Below, one piece after another: positions 22,857-30,678 of a stretch of 32,755 nt of DNA (position 1 is its first letter; every line of letters begins with the position of its first letter). Under the pieces are notes generated by a model. That model ran no database searches. It saw nothing but the letters and a program-made list of their open reading frames with translations, and had not been told where the DNA came from. The stretch is from positions 1 through 32,755 of the forward strand of contig JAFLVP010000018.1 in assembly GCA_022508265.1 (NCBI GenBank), in the 5' to 3' direction. This DNA comes from Clostridiales bacterium (GTDB lineage Bacteria; Bacillota; Clostridia; Christensenellales; Borkfalkiaceae). The position numbers were made by a program, and so were the translations under genes.

Positions 22857-23979
22857 AATTCTCCTTCATATACTCGTATGCACGGCGGGTAAGCGAATAG
22901 ACGGGCTTGCCCGTGCTTTCGAGATAATTTAACTGATGTTTTAGCGCTGTCAAAAGACAGATATTTACGTCTTTATAGAATAGCTTACGAAGCTCGTCTA
23001 CGTCCTCGAAATCCCGCCCTTCTTCGAGCAAATCGGAAAGAAAGATGAGCTTTTCGAGTGCTGACATATTTTCCCGACCGCTCGTGTGGTATCGTATAGC
23101 GTTCAGAATATCGCTATCCTTTATACCGAAAGTGTGTTCGGCAACGTACGCACCGCTAAACTGGTGTAAGACGGGCGGTGGAACGTTTTCGGGGGGATTA
23201 AAGCCTTTAAGCTCGTCCGCATCCCTTCCCAAGTACTTTGCGCAGTCGTGCAAAGCGGCGGCAATTAAAGCGTCCTCTTCGAAAATTCCGAGCGAAACAC
23301 AGCGCGAGGCAGCCAATTCGGCTACGCGCACGGTGTGCTGCCATCTGTCCTCCGAAAGCAGCCTTTTGACTCCCGAAATTCGGGGCAGGGCATACAATTG
23401 CCCCCCTACTATGTGCCGTTTAACGCTATTTGGAACTAATTTGGAGATATCCTCTCCAAGCGCTGCCCTTGCCCTGATTTTAGTGGAGCTTACAGCCGCA
23501 CCGACGTAGTTAATTTCTACGATTTCTTTTTTGAAACGGGAATTGAAGGCTATAATATGCTTTTTAAGCCTTTCCCCGCTCTCCCTTGCACAGACAGCCA
23601 AGGTTACACATTTTAAAACTTCTTCCGGCTCCCGCCAAAGGTGGAAGCTCTCGAGCATATCCGCACCGATAATAAAATACAGCTCGTCATCGGGATACAG
23701 CTTTTTGAAGTGGCGGCAAGTTACGTAGGAATAGCTGACGCCGCCGCGTTTTATTTCGTAATCTGAAACTTCGACTCCCTCAATATCCTTGAATGCAAGG
23801 CGGCACATCTGCAATCTGTCGCGGGCGCGGGCGCATAGAACTCCCTTTTTGTGGGGGGAGATAAAGGTTGGAATGACAATTATTCTGTCAAGTCCGAGAC
23901 TGCTCTTCGCCGCGCGGACTATATTTATATGCTCGTTATGAACGGGGTTAAAGGAACCGCCGTAAATTGCAATTTTCAT
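22846..23979 (-). CDS. nadD: Fused NadD nicotinate-nucleotide adenylyltransferase and YqeK HD hydrolase
   Basis: The N-terminal part (about 1-190) is NadD, which joins ATP and nicotinate mononucleotide in NAD synthesis: GGSFNPVHNEHI is the nucleotidyltransferase motif and SSTKIRARAALGEDISKLVP the second ATP-binding motif. The C-terminal part (about 197-377) is a YqeK-type HD domain, known in Firmicutes to split Ap4A symmetrically; metal ligands are in RWQHTVR, ALHDCAK, the HQF segment, RYHTSG and FLSDLLE. In B. subtilis these are two adjacent genes, nadD and yqeK. In the first motif the usual HxGH is HNEH, so the glycine is lost while both histidines remain. The ATG has no clear ribosome site, and only 36 bases separate it from the divergent gene at 24016. 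Confidence 0.92.
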   Translation of the reverse strand: MKIAIYGGSFNPVHNEHINIVRAAKSSLGLDRIIVIPTFISPHKKGVLCARARDRLQMCRLAFKDIEGVEVSDYEIKRGGVSYSYVTCRHFKKLYPDDELYFIIGADMLESFHLWREPEEVLKCVTLAVCARESGERLKKHIIAFNSRFKKEIVEINYVGAAVSSTKIRARAALGEDISKLVPNSVKRHIVGGQLYALPRISGVKRLLSEDRWQHTVRVAELAASRCVSLGIFEEDALIAAALHDCAKYLGRDADELKGFNPPENVPPPVLHQFSGAYVAEHTFGIKDSDILNAIRYHTSGRENMSALEKLIFLSDLLEEGRDFEDVDELRKLFYKDVNICLLTALKHQLNYLESTGKPVYSLTRRAYEYMKENYDK

Positions 23980-24015
23980 TGATTAAAAATACCGTTAAAA
24001 GTCAATAATCGGGGT

Positions 24016-24753
24016 ATGAAAAGATTGAATTTGCCCTTGGTTTTAGACACTCTGTTTGCAGCTGTTTGCGCATTTTTGCTGTTTTTTACCGCCTTGCGCT
24101 TTTACACGAAAAACCCTGCTGTCGGGCTTATCTTCGGCATAGTTGCCGCCCTTTTGTTCGGAGCACTCGCGTTTATCTATATAAGCAGGCGGCAGAGTAA
24201 ATCGTTTTTGATATCCCACGACGAAAAGCAGAAAAAGCTGCTTGCGCTGCACCTTACGTTATCTTCCGACGCCTACGTAAAAAACTTATTTTTAAAGTGC
24301 TTCGAAGATGCCAAAATTAGCGGTAAACGGGTCATATGTGGGGGGATAACCTACTTTTTTAACTTCAAAATGCAACATCTGTCCGAGGACGATATCGCAC
24401 AGATTATTAAAGAGGACGTGCCCGAAGATAAGGCAATTTATTGCGTAAAGGCCTCGCCCGAAGCTCTGTTTTTAGCAGAAAATTTCGGAATAAAAATAAT
24501 AACGATAGACGAGGTTTACGAGCTTTTAAAGAGCAAAGACCTGCTTCCCGAAAAGTATATTTACGAGGACAAAAAGCGCGCAAACATTTTTAAAAGAATA
24601 CGCGCAAGATTTTCAAGAAAGCTTTGCGCTCCGCTGTTTTGGTCGGGGCTTGCTCTGCTTTTATTGAGCTATTTTACGTTCTTCCCCATATACTATATTG
24701 TGAGCGGAGGGCTGATGCTTATACTTGCTGCGTGCGCACTTGTTTTAAATTAA
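24016..24753 (+). CDS. Four-helix membrane protein of unknown function
   Basis: Not recognised. Two membrane helices at the N-terminus (about 8-28 and 34-56) are followed by a soluble middle domain of about 140 residues and two more helices (about 207-225 and 226-244). The soluble part has an alternating beta/alpha look, with GKRVICGGITYFFNF, DKAIYCVKASPEALFLAENFGIKIITIDEVYELL, which resembles a restriction-endonuclease-like or small Rossmann-type core, but no catalytic motif can be named. It is inserted on the opposite strand between yhbY and nadD, two genes usually co-directional in Firmicutes, and its last nine bases overlap the end of yhbY. No ribosome site is visible; AATAAT lies exactly six bases before the ATG. 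Confidence 0.75.
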   Translation: MKRLNLPLVLDTLFAAVCAFLLFFTALRFYTKNPAVGLIFGIVAALLFGALAFIYISRRQSKSFLISHDEKQKKLLALHLTLSSDAYVKNLFLKCFEDAKISGKRVICGGITYFFNFKMQHLSEDDIAQIIKEDVPEDKAIYCVKASPEALFLAENFGIKIITIDEVYELLKSKDLLPEKYIYEDKKRANIFKRIRARFSRKLCAPLFWSGLALLLLSYFTFFPIYYIVSGGLMLILAACALVLN

Positions 24754-25038
24754 AATATGGTCAATGTCCTTGCGGTTGGATTTTCTGTATAAAACTGCCT
24801 TTCTGCCTATGACAATGACGCACTCGGCGCCCAGCCTTTCGGCAAGCTCTCTGCCGATTTCCTGCGGAACGCCGTCGGCATTTTCAAGGATATTTATTTT
24901 AATAAGTTCGCGCTTTTCAAGGCAGTCGGAAAAGCTTGCAAGCATATTTTCGCCTATTCCTTCTTTGCCGACCTGTCCTATAGGCGACAAATTTGCCGCC
25001 AAGCCTTTGAGTTTGCTGCGCTGTTTCGATGTCAACAT
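24745..25038 (-). CDS. yhbY: YhbY family ribosome assembly RNA-binding protein
   Basis: Small CRM-domain protein that binds pre-50S particles and assists ribosome maturation. Family features are LTSKQRSKLKGLAANLSPIGQVGKEGI at the start, the GxxG-like loop region near GKEGIGE, and the closing IGRKAVLYRKS. The 97-residue length is normal. GGAG stands five or six bases before the ATG. It follows obg by 41 bases, as in many Firmicutes, and its stop overlaps the convergent membrane protein gene by nine bases. Confidence 0.93.
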   Translation of the reverse strand: MLTSKQRSKLKGLAANLSPIGQVGKEGIGENMLASFSDCLEKRELIKINILENADGVPQEIGRELAERLGAECVIVIGRKAVLYRKSNRKDIDHILI

Positions 25039-25079
25039 TTTTTCTCCGTTGCTCCGCTTTTGCGGGGCCTTTTTATGTT

Positions 25080-26360
25080 TTAAGGTATATATTCAAATTC
25101 CACGTCGCCGATGGATACGGTATCGCCCTCTTTCATACCCATTTCCTGCAATTTGTTTATTACGCGCTTTTCCCGAAGTATCTTTTGGAAATACGCCATA
25201 GAGTCGGGGTCGTTCAAAACTACGTTTCTACAGAGCATATCGACAAGCGACCCGACAACGACGAATACCTCGCCGTCTTTGTAAATTTCAAAGTCCAAAT
25301 TGCCGCTTTTCCGATAGGTAAACTCCTCGTCCGCCTCCACTCTCAAAACGGGCGGGAGGGTCGATAGGGTGCCGAATATGCCCGAAATAAGCTCATCAAG
25401 ACCCTTCCCTTCGACCGCAGAAAGGGTGTAAATTTTATACTTTTTCCCGTACTTCTTTTTGAAGAGTTTTATATTCTCTTCCGCGCCGAAAACGTCGCAT
25501 TTGTTGAGTGCAACAATCTGCGGAAGTGCGGCAAGCTTTTTGCTGTATTCTTTGAGTTCGGCATTTATTTTTACGAAATCGTCCAAAGGGTCGCGCCCCT
25601 CCACGCCCGAAATATCGACTACGTGAACGAGCATACGCGTTCGCTCGATGTGCCTTAAAAAGTCGTGCCCGAGCCCTGCGCCCTTCGCCGCTCCCTCAAT
25701 GAGCCCCGGTATATCCGCCGCAACGAACGAGTTATCGTAATAGGACACCACGCCCAAATTGGGGGAGAGGGTTGTGAAATGATAGTCGGCAATTTTGGGT
25801 TTTGCCGCCGAAATTTTGGAAAGGGTCGTGGACTTGCCCACGTTCGGAAAGCCTATAAGCCCGACGTCCGCAATAACCTTGAGCTCTAAAACGAGAACGT
25901 GCGGCTGAGTCTTTTCGCCCTTTTGAGCAAAGTTGGGAGCGTGTCTTCTCGAAGTGGTAAACCTGACGTTGCCCTTACCGCCCCTGCCGCCTTCGGCAAT
26001 CAGCTTCTGCTCGCCGTCTTCGAACATATCGGCTATTACCGTGTCCGTTTCGAAGTCTTTAACTACCGTGCCGAGCGGAACTTTTATTATGACGTCCTCG
26101 CCGCTTTTTCCAAAGCACTTGTTCGAACCGCCCCTTTCGCCGTCGCCCGCAACGTATTTCGTCTTGTACCTGAACGCAAGCAAATCGCCCATACCCGCGT
26201 CCGCGCGGATATAGATATTCCCTCCGTTTCCGCCGTCGCCGCCGTCCGGTCCGCAGGCGGGCTTGCCCTTGAACGACTTGAAGGAATTCATCCCGTCGCC
26301 GCCGTCGCCCGATTTAATTGTAATTTTAACCTTGTCGGTAAATAAATTTTTGTCAGCCAT
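25080..26360 (-). CDS. obg: Obg family GTPase
   Basis: Essential GTPase that binds the 50S subunit and links ribosome assembly with stress and cell-cycle control. The glycine-rich Obg fold spans about 1-160 (KSGDGGDGMNSFKSFKGKPACG and GGRGGKGNVRF), the G domain carries GFPNVGKST (G1), DIPGLIEGA (G3) and NKCD (G4), and a C-terminal Obg-specific domain with FTYRKSGNLDFEIYKDG follows. The 426-residue length is typical of Firmicutes. It starts two bases after the rho-like gene stop and precedes yhbY. The usual upstream rplU-rpmA pair is missing; the Rho homologue takes that place. Confidence 0.96.
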   Translation of the reverse strand: MADKNLFTDKVKITIKSGDGGDGMNSFKSFKGKPACGPDGGDGGNGGNIYIRADAGMGDLLAFRYKTKYVAGDGERGGSNKCFGKSGEDVIIKVPLGTVVKDFETDTVIADMFEDGEQKLIAEGGRGGKGNVRFTTSRRHAPNFAQKGEKTQPHVLVLELKVIADVGLIGFPNVGKSTTLSKISAAKPKIADYHFTTLSPNLGVVSYYDNSFVAADIPGLIEGAAKGAGLGHDFLRHIERTRMLVHVVDISGVEGRDPLDDFVKINAELKEYSKKLAALPQIVALNKCDVFGAEENIKLFKKKYGKKYKIYTLSAVEGKGLDELISGIFGTLSTLPPVLRVEADEEFTYRKSGNLDFEIYKDGEVFVVVGSLVDMLCRNVVLNDPDSMAYFQKILREKRVINKLQEMGMKEGDTVSIGDVEFEYIP

Positions 26361-26362
26361 AA

Positions 26363-27697
26363 TTATTTGAGTAGCTTGTCCGCAAGTTCGCTGTTTTTGG
26401 AAGTTTGCTTAAAAAGTTCTATAACTTGTGTATCGGGAAGCGAACGCAGGCGGGATACCAATTTGATTTCTTTATCGTCAAGCAAGGTTTCCGCTCTGTC
26501 GGCAAAGCAGCCCCTGATATTTATTGCGGGAAAAATTCTATCCTTTGCAAGCTCGCCCGAAAGCTCTACGCACATATCAGCAAGGGCGGACACTCCGCCG
26601 AACACGCTCTCTTCGCTCTCTAAAACGGCAATTATCGTGAGCGTGGGACCCTCCTCCGCGTTGCATGCACTGAAAAGCAGCTTTTTAAGCTCCTCGACTC
26701 TGTCAAATTTGAGCGCTCGGACAAAATTGCCCAAGCCGTCTATCGCAAGTACGACGTTGTTTCCGTTTTCGCACAGTCTTTTTGCATATTCCGCAACGAG
26801 GCGCACTGCCTGAACGTGTTCCTCGTCGGGCATATCGAAGGTTGTATAAAATAAGTTCTCTTCGCCGAGAGTGCGCTTAAAATCCGTAGCCTCCTCGGGG
26901 CGTGCCCCGACGAGCAGGGTAATTGTAAGAATTTCTGGTTCGTTGTTTTTTATGCCTTGAATAAGCTGTTTAAGCAATGTGCTCTTACCGGAATTTGCGA
27001 GCCCGGTGACAAACGCTCTTTGACCGAGCGCCAACGGAGCGCACAAGTCTATTATTCTGCAAGCAGTATCGCCCGAATGCCCGACTTTAACACGCTTTTC
27101 GGGGTATATTCTCGTGAAAGAGGTAAAATCTTTTCTGTTTTTATCAGGCTGCTTTCCGTTGACGGATATGACGTCGGTCAAACCGTAACCCTCGCTCTCC
27201 CCGTTGCGCTGCGCTATTCCGCAGACCATATCGCCGTACTTCAAGCCGTATCTGTTGACGTAAGAGTCGTGAACAAACACGCCGTAAGGGTTGGAAAAGC
27301 CGTTATCGCGCAGAACGAAAACGTCGGTCTTATCTAAAATACCCTTAACTTGTTTGAGATTTCTTTTTGCGCTTTCGCCGTCGCCGACACTCAAAATATG
27401 CCCGCGCGGGCTGTCGGAAGATAAGCTGTCGCCAATCTGAAGATAATAGTTTCTGCAAGTTTCTATATCTGCGACAAGCTCCTGATCGTACGACTGCGAT
27501 TTGGGCGGAGCGCCTACCTTTGAGGGCGCTTTGGGAGAAGCCTTTGCCTGTGCAATTTCAAGAACTTCGTAAATGAGCTGTGCCTTTTTGCTCTCTGCGG
27601 GCTTGCTCACGCCGAAATAGCGCGCTATCTGGCGCATTTCGAAAATATTGAGTTTGTTAAGTCTCGCCCTTATATCGGCGAGAATTTTATCACTCAT
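26363..27697 (-). CDS. Divergent Rho-family protein, possibly non-catalytic
   Basis: Rho is a hexameric RNA-dependent ATPase that ends transcription. Here the order Rho_N (about 1-50), linker, cold-shock-like RNA-binding domain (about 80-205) and RecA-type core (about 210-400) is kept, and IIDLCAPLALGQRAF is clearly Rho. Walker A is GLANSGKS (232-239), with the first Rho lysine of PPKAGKT replaced. The catalytic-glutamate motif DERPEE reads GARPEE (Ala at about 265). Walker B Asp is in LAID (about 320), but LLDSITRLARAY is IDGLGNFVRAL. The Q-loop is shortened by about 15 residues, and the R-loop FKGTGN is gone. The Arg-finger region is altered (IRGCFADRAETLL). The C-terminus is shorter. Start has a strong GGAGGG six bases before ATG. 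It may be a regulator or a Rho paralogue rather than a working terminator; no symbol is given for that reason. Confidence 0.85.
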   Translation of the reverse strand: MSDKILADIRARLNKLNIFEMRQIARYFGVSKPAESKKAQLIYEVLEIAQAKASPKAPSKVGAPPKSQSYDQELVADIETCRNYYLQIGDSLSSDSPRGHILSVGDGESAKRNLKQVKGILDKTDVFVLRDNGFSNPYGVFVHDSYVNRYGLKYGDMVCGIAQRNGESEGYGLTDVISVNGKQPDKNRKDFTSFTRIYPEKRVKVGHSGDTACRIIDLCAPLALGQRAFVTGLANSGKSTLLKQLIQGIKNNEPEILTITLLVGARPEEATDFKRTLGEENLFYTTFDMPDEEHVQAVRLVAEYAKRLCENGNNVVLAIDGLGNFVRALKFDRVEELKKLLFSACNAEEGPTLTIIAVLESEESVFGGVSALADMCVELSGELAKDRIFPAINIRGCFADRAETLLDDKEIKLVSRLRSLPDTQVIELFKQTSKNSELADKLLK

Positions 27698-27745
27698 CTT
27701 GCCCTCCTGATTACCGTAATTTTCATTTTTCCACCTTAAAGTACG

Positions 27746-28108
27746 CTACATACTTTCGGCAATAATTTGCATTTTTTTGTCTTCTCCGTCCAATTCGTAA
27801 ACAACGGAAACCGATGCTGTTTTAGCACCCGTCTGCACGTTTAAGCTGTGCGTCAGCACGGGAATTAGCCCTGAAAACTCGCCGCTGCCTATCTTGCAAA
27901 GCGTCCTTTTATTTAAATCAAACTCTATTAAGACGGGAATTTCGCCTTGTCTTTGGTGCCGCAAAAGCTGACCGTCGTAGGATAAACGACAGCTGTCGCC
28001 GTTAAAGACGTATGAAAGAGAGAAGCTTTTTTCACCCAGATTAAGCTCTCCGATGCAAGAAAAGTTTTGAGTTTTTTCCTCTCCGCAGAGTACGACTTTG
28101 CATTTCAT
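27746..28108 (-). CDS. Small beta-rich protein, possibly DUF1934-like
   Basis: Predicted mostly beta strand, 120 residues, no signal or membrane segment. The pattern FSCIGELNLGEKSFSLSYVF, FDLNKRTLCKIGSGEFSGLI and SVSVVYELDGEDKKMQI recalls the lipocalin-like DUF1934/YwiB family of Firmicutes, but the match is from memory and weak. It lies 48 bases before the Rho homologue in the same direction. A consensus TATAAT ends six bases before the ATG and no ribosome site can be fitted, so the message may begin at the start codon. Function unknown. Confidence 0.65.
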   Translation of the reverse strand: MKCKVVLCGEEKTQNFSCIGELNLGEKSFSLSYVFNGDSCRLSYDGQLLRHQRQGEIPVLIEFDLNKRTLCKIGSGEFSGLIPVLTHSLNVQTGAKTASVSVVYELDGEDKKMQIIAESM

Positions 28109-28114
28109 AACCGC

Positions 28115-28120
28115 ATTATA
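28115..28120 (-). promoter_or_regulatory. -10 element six bases before the ATG
   Basis: TATAAT on the minus strand at 28115-28120; the ATG begins at 28108. Transcription from it would start at about the ATG itself. No good -35 is found at 17 bases. Confidence 0.5.
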
Positions 28121-28280
28121 TCATATTTATTGAAAAAAAGCGAAAATTTTACGCAACTTATTCTCAATTTATTTCTACCGCATTCTGAATCATTTACGAA
28201 CGCGTTGAAAACTACGGTTACAAGCTGAACAGTGTAGGCAATTTTTTTCGTCCGAAATTACCTCTAAACCCCGTTATTTA

Positions 28281-28301
28281 AGGCATATATGGGGGGCAAT
28301 T
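28281..28301. repeat. Single copy of the G-rich repeat
   Basis: AGGCATATATGGGGGGCAATT resembles the core of the array at 11078-11171 with small changes and the same CAATT ending. It lies in the 436-bp gap between the divergent genes at 28108 and 28545. Apart from this and the pgk promoter, nothing clear is seen in 28121-28474. Confidence 0.55.
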
Positions 28302-28474
28302 GATTTTTGTTACACCACAAAAGCGTGTCCACGCCCCTTAATATAAGACAAAACGAGACGCCAATCAGCTCAGTACATTATGCGAATTTTAAAAATTACC
28401 TTTTTGATTTATGGGTTACGTTTTATCTTGCATTGCATTATAACATAAGTAAGAAAATAATTCAATTCATTTTA

Positions 28475-28503
28475 TTGACAACTTATTGCACAAGATTTAT
28501 AAT
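28475..28503 (+). promoter_or_regulatory. Promoter for pgk-tpiA-gpmI
   Basis: TTGACA (28475-28480) and TATAAT (28498-28503) both match consensus fully and are 17 bases apart. Expected start near 28510, about 35 bases before the pgk ATG. A strong constitutive promoter is likely. Confidence 0.93.
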
Positions 28504-28544
28504 ATTTAAGTAAAAAATTATTAAATTTTCAGGAGTAGTTATTC

Positions 28545-29855
28545 ATGAACAAGATGTCCGTTAAAGACCTTAAAGACCTTAAAGGCAAAAAGGTGCTCGT
28601 GCGCTGCGATTTCAACGTACCTATGAAAGACGGTGTGATTACCGATGAGAACAGAATTATCGGCGCATTGCCCACTATTAAGTATCTGCTTGAAGCCGGC
28701 GCAAAGGTTACGCTTTGCTCACATATGGGAAAACCCCACTCTGTTTTTTCAAGCGAGGTTAAGCTCAATAAAAAGGACTTAAAAAAGGTTGACGCGGGCG
28801 AAACCACAAAGGAAGCCGTTATTGAAAAGGCTTTAAAGGACGAACCCAAAAAGCTTACGCTTGCTCCTGTGGCAAAGCGTCTTAACGAGCTTTTGGGCGG
28901 AAAGGTTACGTTTGCAACCGACGTTATCGGCGCAGACGCAAAAGCTAAACGCAGTGCACTCAAAGAGGGCGAGGCTGTGCTTTTGGAAAACCTCCGCTTC
29001 CACTGGGAAGAAGAGAAAAAAGACGAGGGTTTCTGCAAAGAGCTTGCCTTTGACGCCGACATCTACGTGAACGACGCGTTCGGTACGGCTCACCGTTCGC
29101 ACGCCTCCACCGCCGCTATCGTTGAGTACGGTATCATAAAGACGGCTGTCTGCGGATTCCTTATCGAAAAGGAGCTCTCCGTTATGGCAGACACGCTTGA
29201 AAATCCCAAGCGTCCCTTCGTTGCAATTTTAGGCGGCGCAAAGGTTACCGATAAACTCAACGTTATTTCCAACCTTTTGGAGAAATGCGACACGCTCATT
29301 ATCGGCGGCGGCATGGCTTACACTTTCCTTAAAGCAAAGGGCTACGAAATCGGCACCTCTCTTTGCGACGAAGATAAAATCGACTACTGCAAGGAGATGA
29401 TTGCAAAGGCTGAAAAATCGGGCAAGGAGCTTCTTTTACCCATAGATACGGTCGTTACAACCCACTTCCCCGACCCTATAGACGCGGAGATTGAGATTGA
29501 GACCGTTTTCACCGACAAAATGCCCGCTAACAAGATGGGTATGGATATCGGCGAAAAGACGAGAAAGCTGTATGCAGACAAAGTTGCTTCGGCTAAATCG
29601 GTCATCTGGAACGGACCTATGGGCGTGTTCGAAAATCCCGTTTTGGCGAAGGGCACTATTGCGGTAGCACAGGCGCTTGCAGACGTTTACGGAAAATGCA
29701 CCACTATCATCGGCGGCGGCGACAGCGCGGCGGCGGTTCAGCAGCTTGGGTTTGCCGACAAGATGACACACATCTCAACGGGCGGCGGCGCATCCTTGGA
29801 GCTTTTCGAGGGCAAGACCCTTCCCGGTATCGAGTGCCTTAACGAAAAGCACTAA
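28545..29855 (+). CDS. pgk: Phosphoglycerate kinase with an insertion
   Basis: Transfers phosphate from 1,3-bisphosphoglycerate to ADP in glycolysis. Conserved parts are [58 protein letters not shown] and GGGDSAAAV. Between SHMGKP (about 60-64) and [10 protein letters not shown] (about 104-113) there is an insert of about 30-35 residues rich in Lys, Asp and Glu, giving 436 residues against about 395-400. The usual SHLGRP reads SHMGKP, so the substrate-binding arginine is replaced by lysine (residue 63). GGAG lies nine bases before the ATG. First gene of the glycolytic operon. All other substrate-contact positions look intact, so activity is expected. Confidence 0.95.
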   Translation: MNKMSVKDLKDLKGKKVLVRCDFNVPMKDGVITDENRIIGALPTIKYLLEAGAKVTLCSHMGKPHSVFSSEVKLNKKDLKKVDAGETTKEAVIEKALKDEPKKLTLAPVAKRLNELLGGKVTFATDVIGADAKAKRSALKEGEAVLLENLRFHWEEEKKDEGFCKELAFDADIYVNDAFGTAHRSHASTAAIVEYGIIKTAVCGFLIEKELSVMADTLENPKRPFVAILGGAKVTDKLNVISNLLEKCDTLIIGGGMAYTFLKAKGYEIGTSLCDEDKIDYCKEMIAKAEKSGKELLLPIDTVVTTHFPDPIDAEIEIETVFTDKMPANKMGMDIGEKTRKLYADKVASAKSVIWNGPMGVFENPVLAKGTIAVAQALADVYGKCTTIIGGGDSAAAVQQLGFADKMTHISTGGGASLELFEGKTLPGIECLNEKH

Positions 29856-29868
29856 TAAAACTATAACT

Positions 29869-29894
29869 GCCGTGCGTTTTAATTGGCGCACGGC
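29869..29894 (+). other. Hairpin between pgk and tpiA
   Basis: GCCGTGCG and CGCACGGC form a perfect 8-bp stem with a 10-base loop. The following TATATTAAATTTT is not a clean T-run, so it is more likely a processing or stability element than a full terminator. Confidence 0.6.
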
Positions 29895-29921
29895 TATATT
29901 AAATTTTGGGAGTAAATATTT

Positions 29922-30668
29922 ATGTCGAGAAAACCTTTTATTGCCGGCAACTGGAAAATGAATATGACCGTTGCCGAAGGCACTAAACTTATTACGGAAC
30001 TTAAACCTCTTGTAAAGGAAGCTAAATGCGATATAGCGCTCTGCGTTCCCGCAATTTTAATTCCCGCTATGACCAAAGCCGCAAAGGGCAGTAAAATCAA
30101 AATCGGTGCACAAAACGTACACTGGGCAGAGGCGGGCGCTTATACGGGCGAAATTTCCGCAGATATGTTGAAAGATTACGGAGTAAAATACGTAATTATC
30201 GGTCACAGCGAAAGAAGACAATACTTCGGAGATACCAACGATACCGTGAATTTACGCACTATAAAGGCACTTGAAAACGAGCTTACCCCCATTGTTTGCG
30301 TAGGTGAAACACTTGAAGAGCGTGAAGCCGGTAAGACAGAAGACGTTTTGGCAAGGCAACTTGAATTCGGTTTGTTCGGCATTGAGGACGTTAAAAAAAT
30401 AGTTATCGCTTACGAGCCCGTTTGGGCTATCGGTACGGGAAAAACCGCAACCGACGAGCAGGCGCAGGAAACTATCGCGTTTATAAGAAAGAGGCTTTCC
30501 AAAATGTTTGGTTTAAAGGATGCCAACAGAGTGAGAATTCTCTACGGCGGAAGTATGAACGCCAAAAACTGCAAGGGACTTATGGCTCAACACGATATAG
30601 ACGGCGGGCTCATAGGCGGAGCTTCATTAAAGCTCGATTTCGCAACGATAGTAAACTACGATAAATAA
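29922..30668 (+). CDS. tpiA: Triosephosphate isomerase
   Basis: Interconverts dihydroxyacetone phosphate and glyceraldehyde-3-phosphate. FIAGNWKMN carries the substrate lysine (Lys12), IIGHSERR the catalytic His (about 95), and AYEPVWAIGTGKTAT the catalytic Glu (about 165) and mobile loop; YGGSMNAKN and GGLIGGASL form the phosphate site. The 248-residue length is standard. GGGAG stands nine bases upstream of the ATG. Follows pgk after a 66-base gap with a hairpin. Confidence 0.97.
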   Translation: MSRKPFIAGNWKMNMTVAEGTKLITELKPLVKEAKCDIALCVPAILIPAMTKAAKGSKIKIGAQNVHWAEAGAYTGEISADMLKDYGVKYVIIGHSERRQYFGDTNDTVNLRTIKALENELTPIVCVGETLEEREAGKTEDVLARQLEFGLFGIEDVKKIVIAYEPVWAIGTGKTATDEQAQETIAFIRKRLSKMFGLKDANRVRILYGGSMNAKNCKGLMAQHDIDGGLIGGASLKLDFATIVNYDK

Positions 30669-30678
30669 GGAGCTTGAA

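Noticed and set aside
28307-28513. 68-codon plus-strand frame before pgk
   Set aside because: It runs through the consensus pgk promoter and has no ribosome site.
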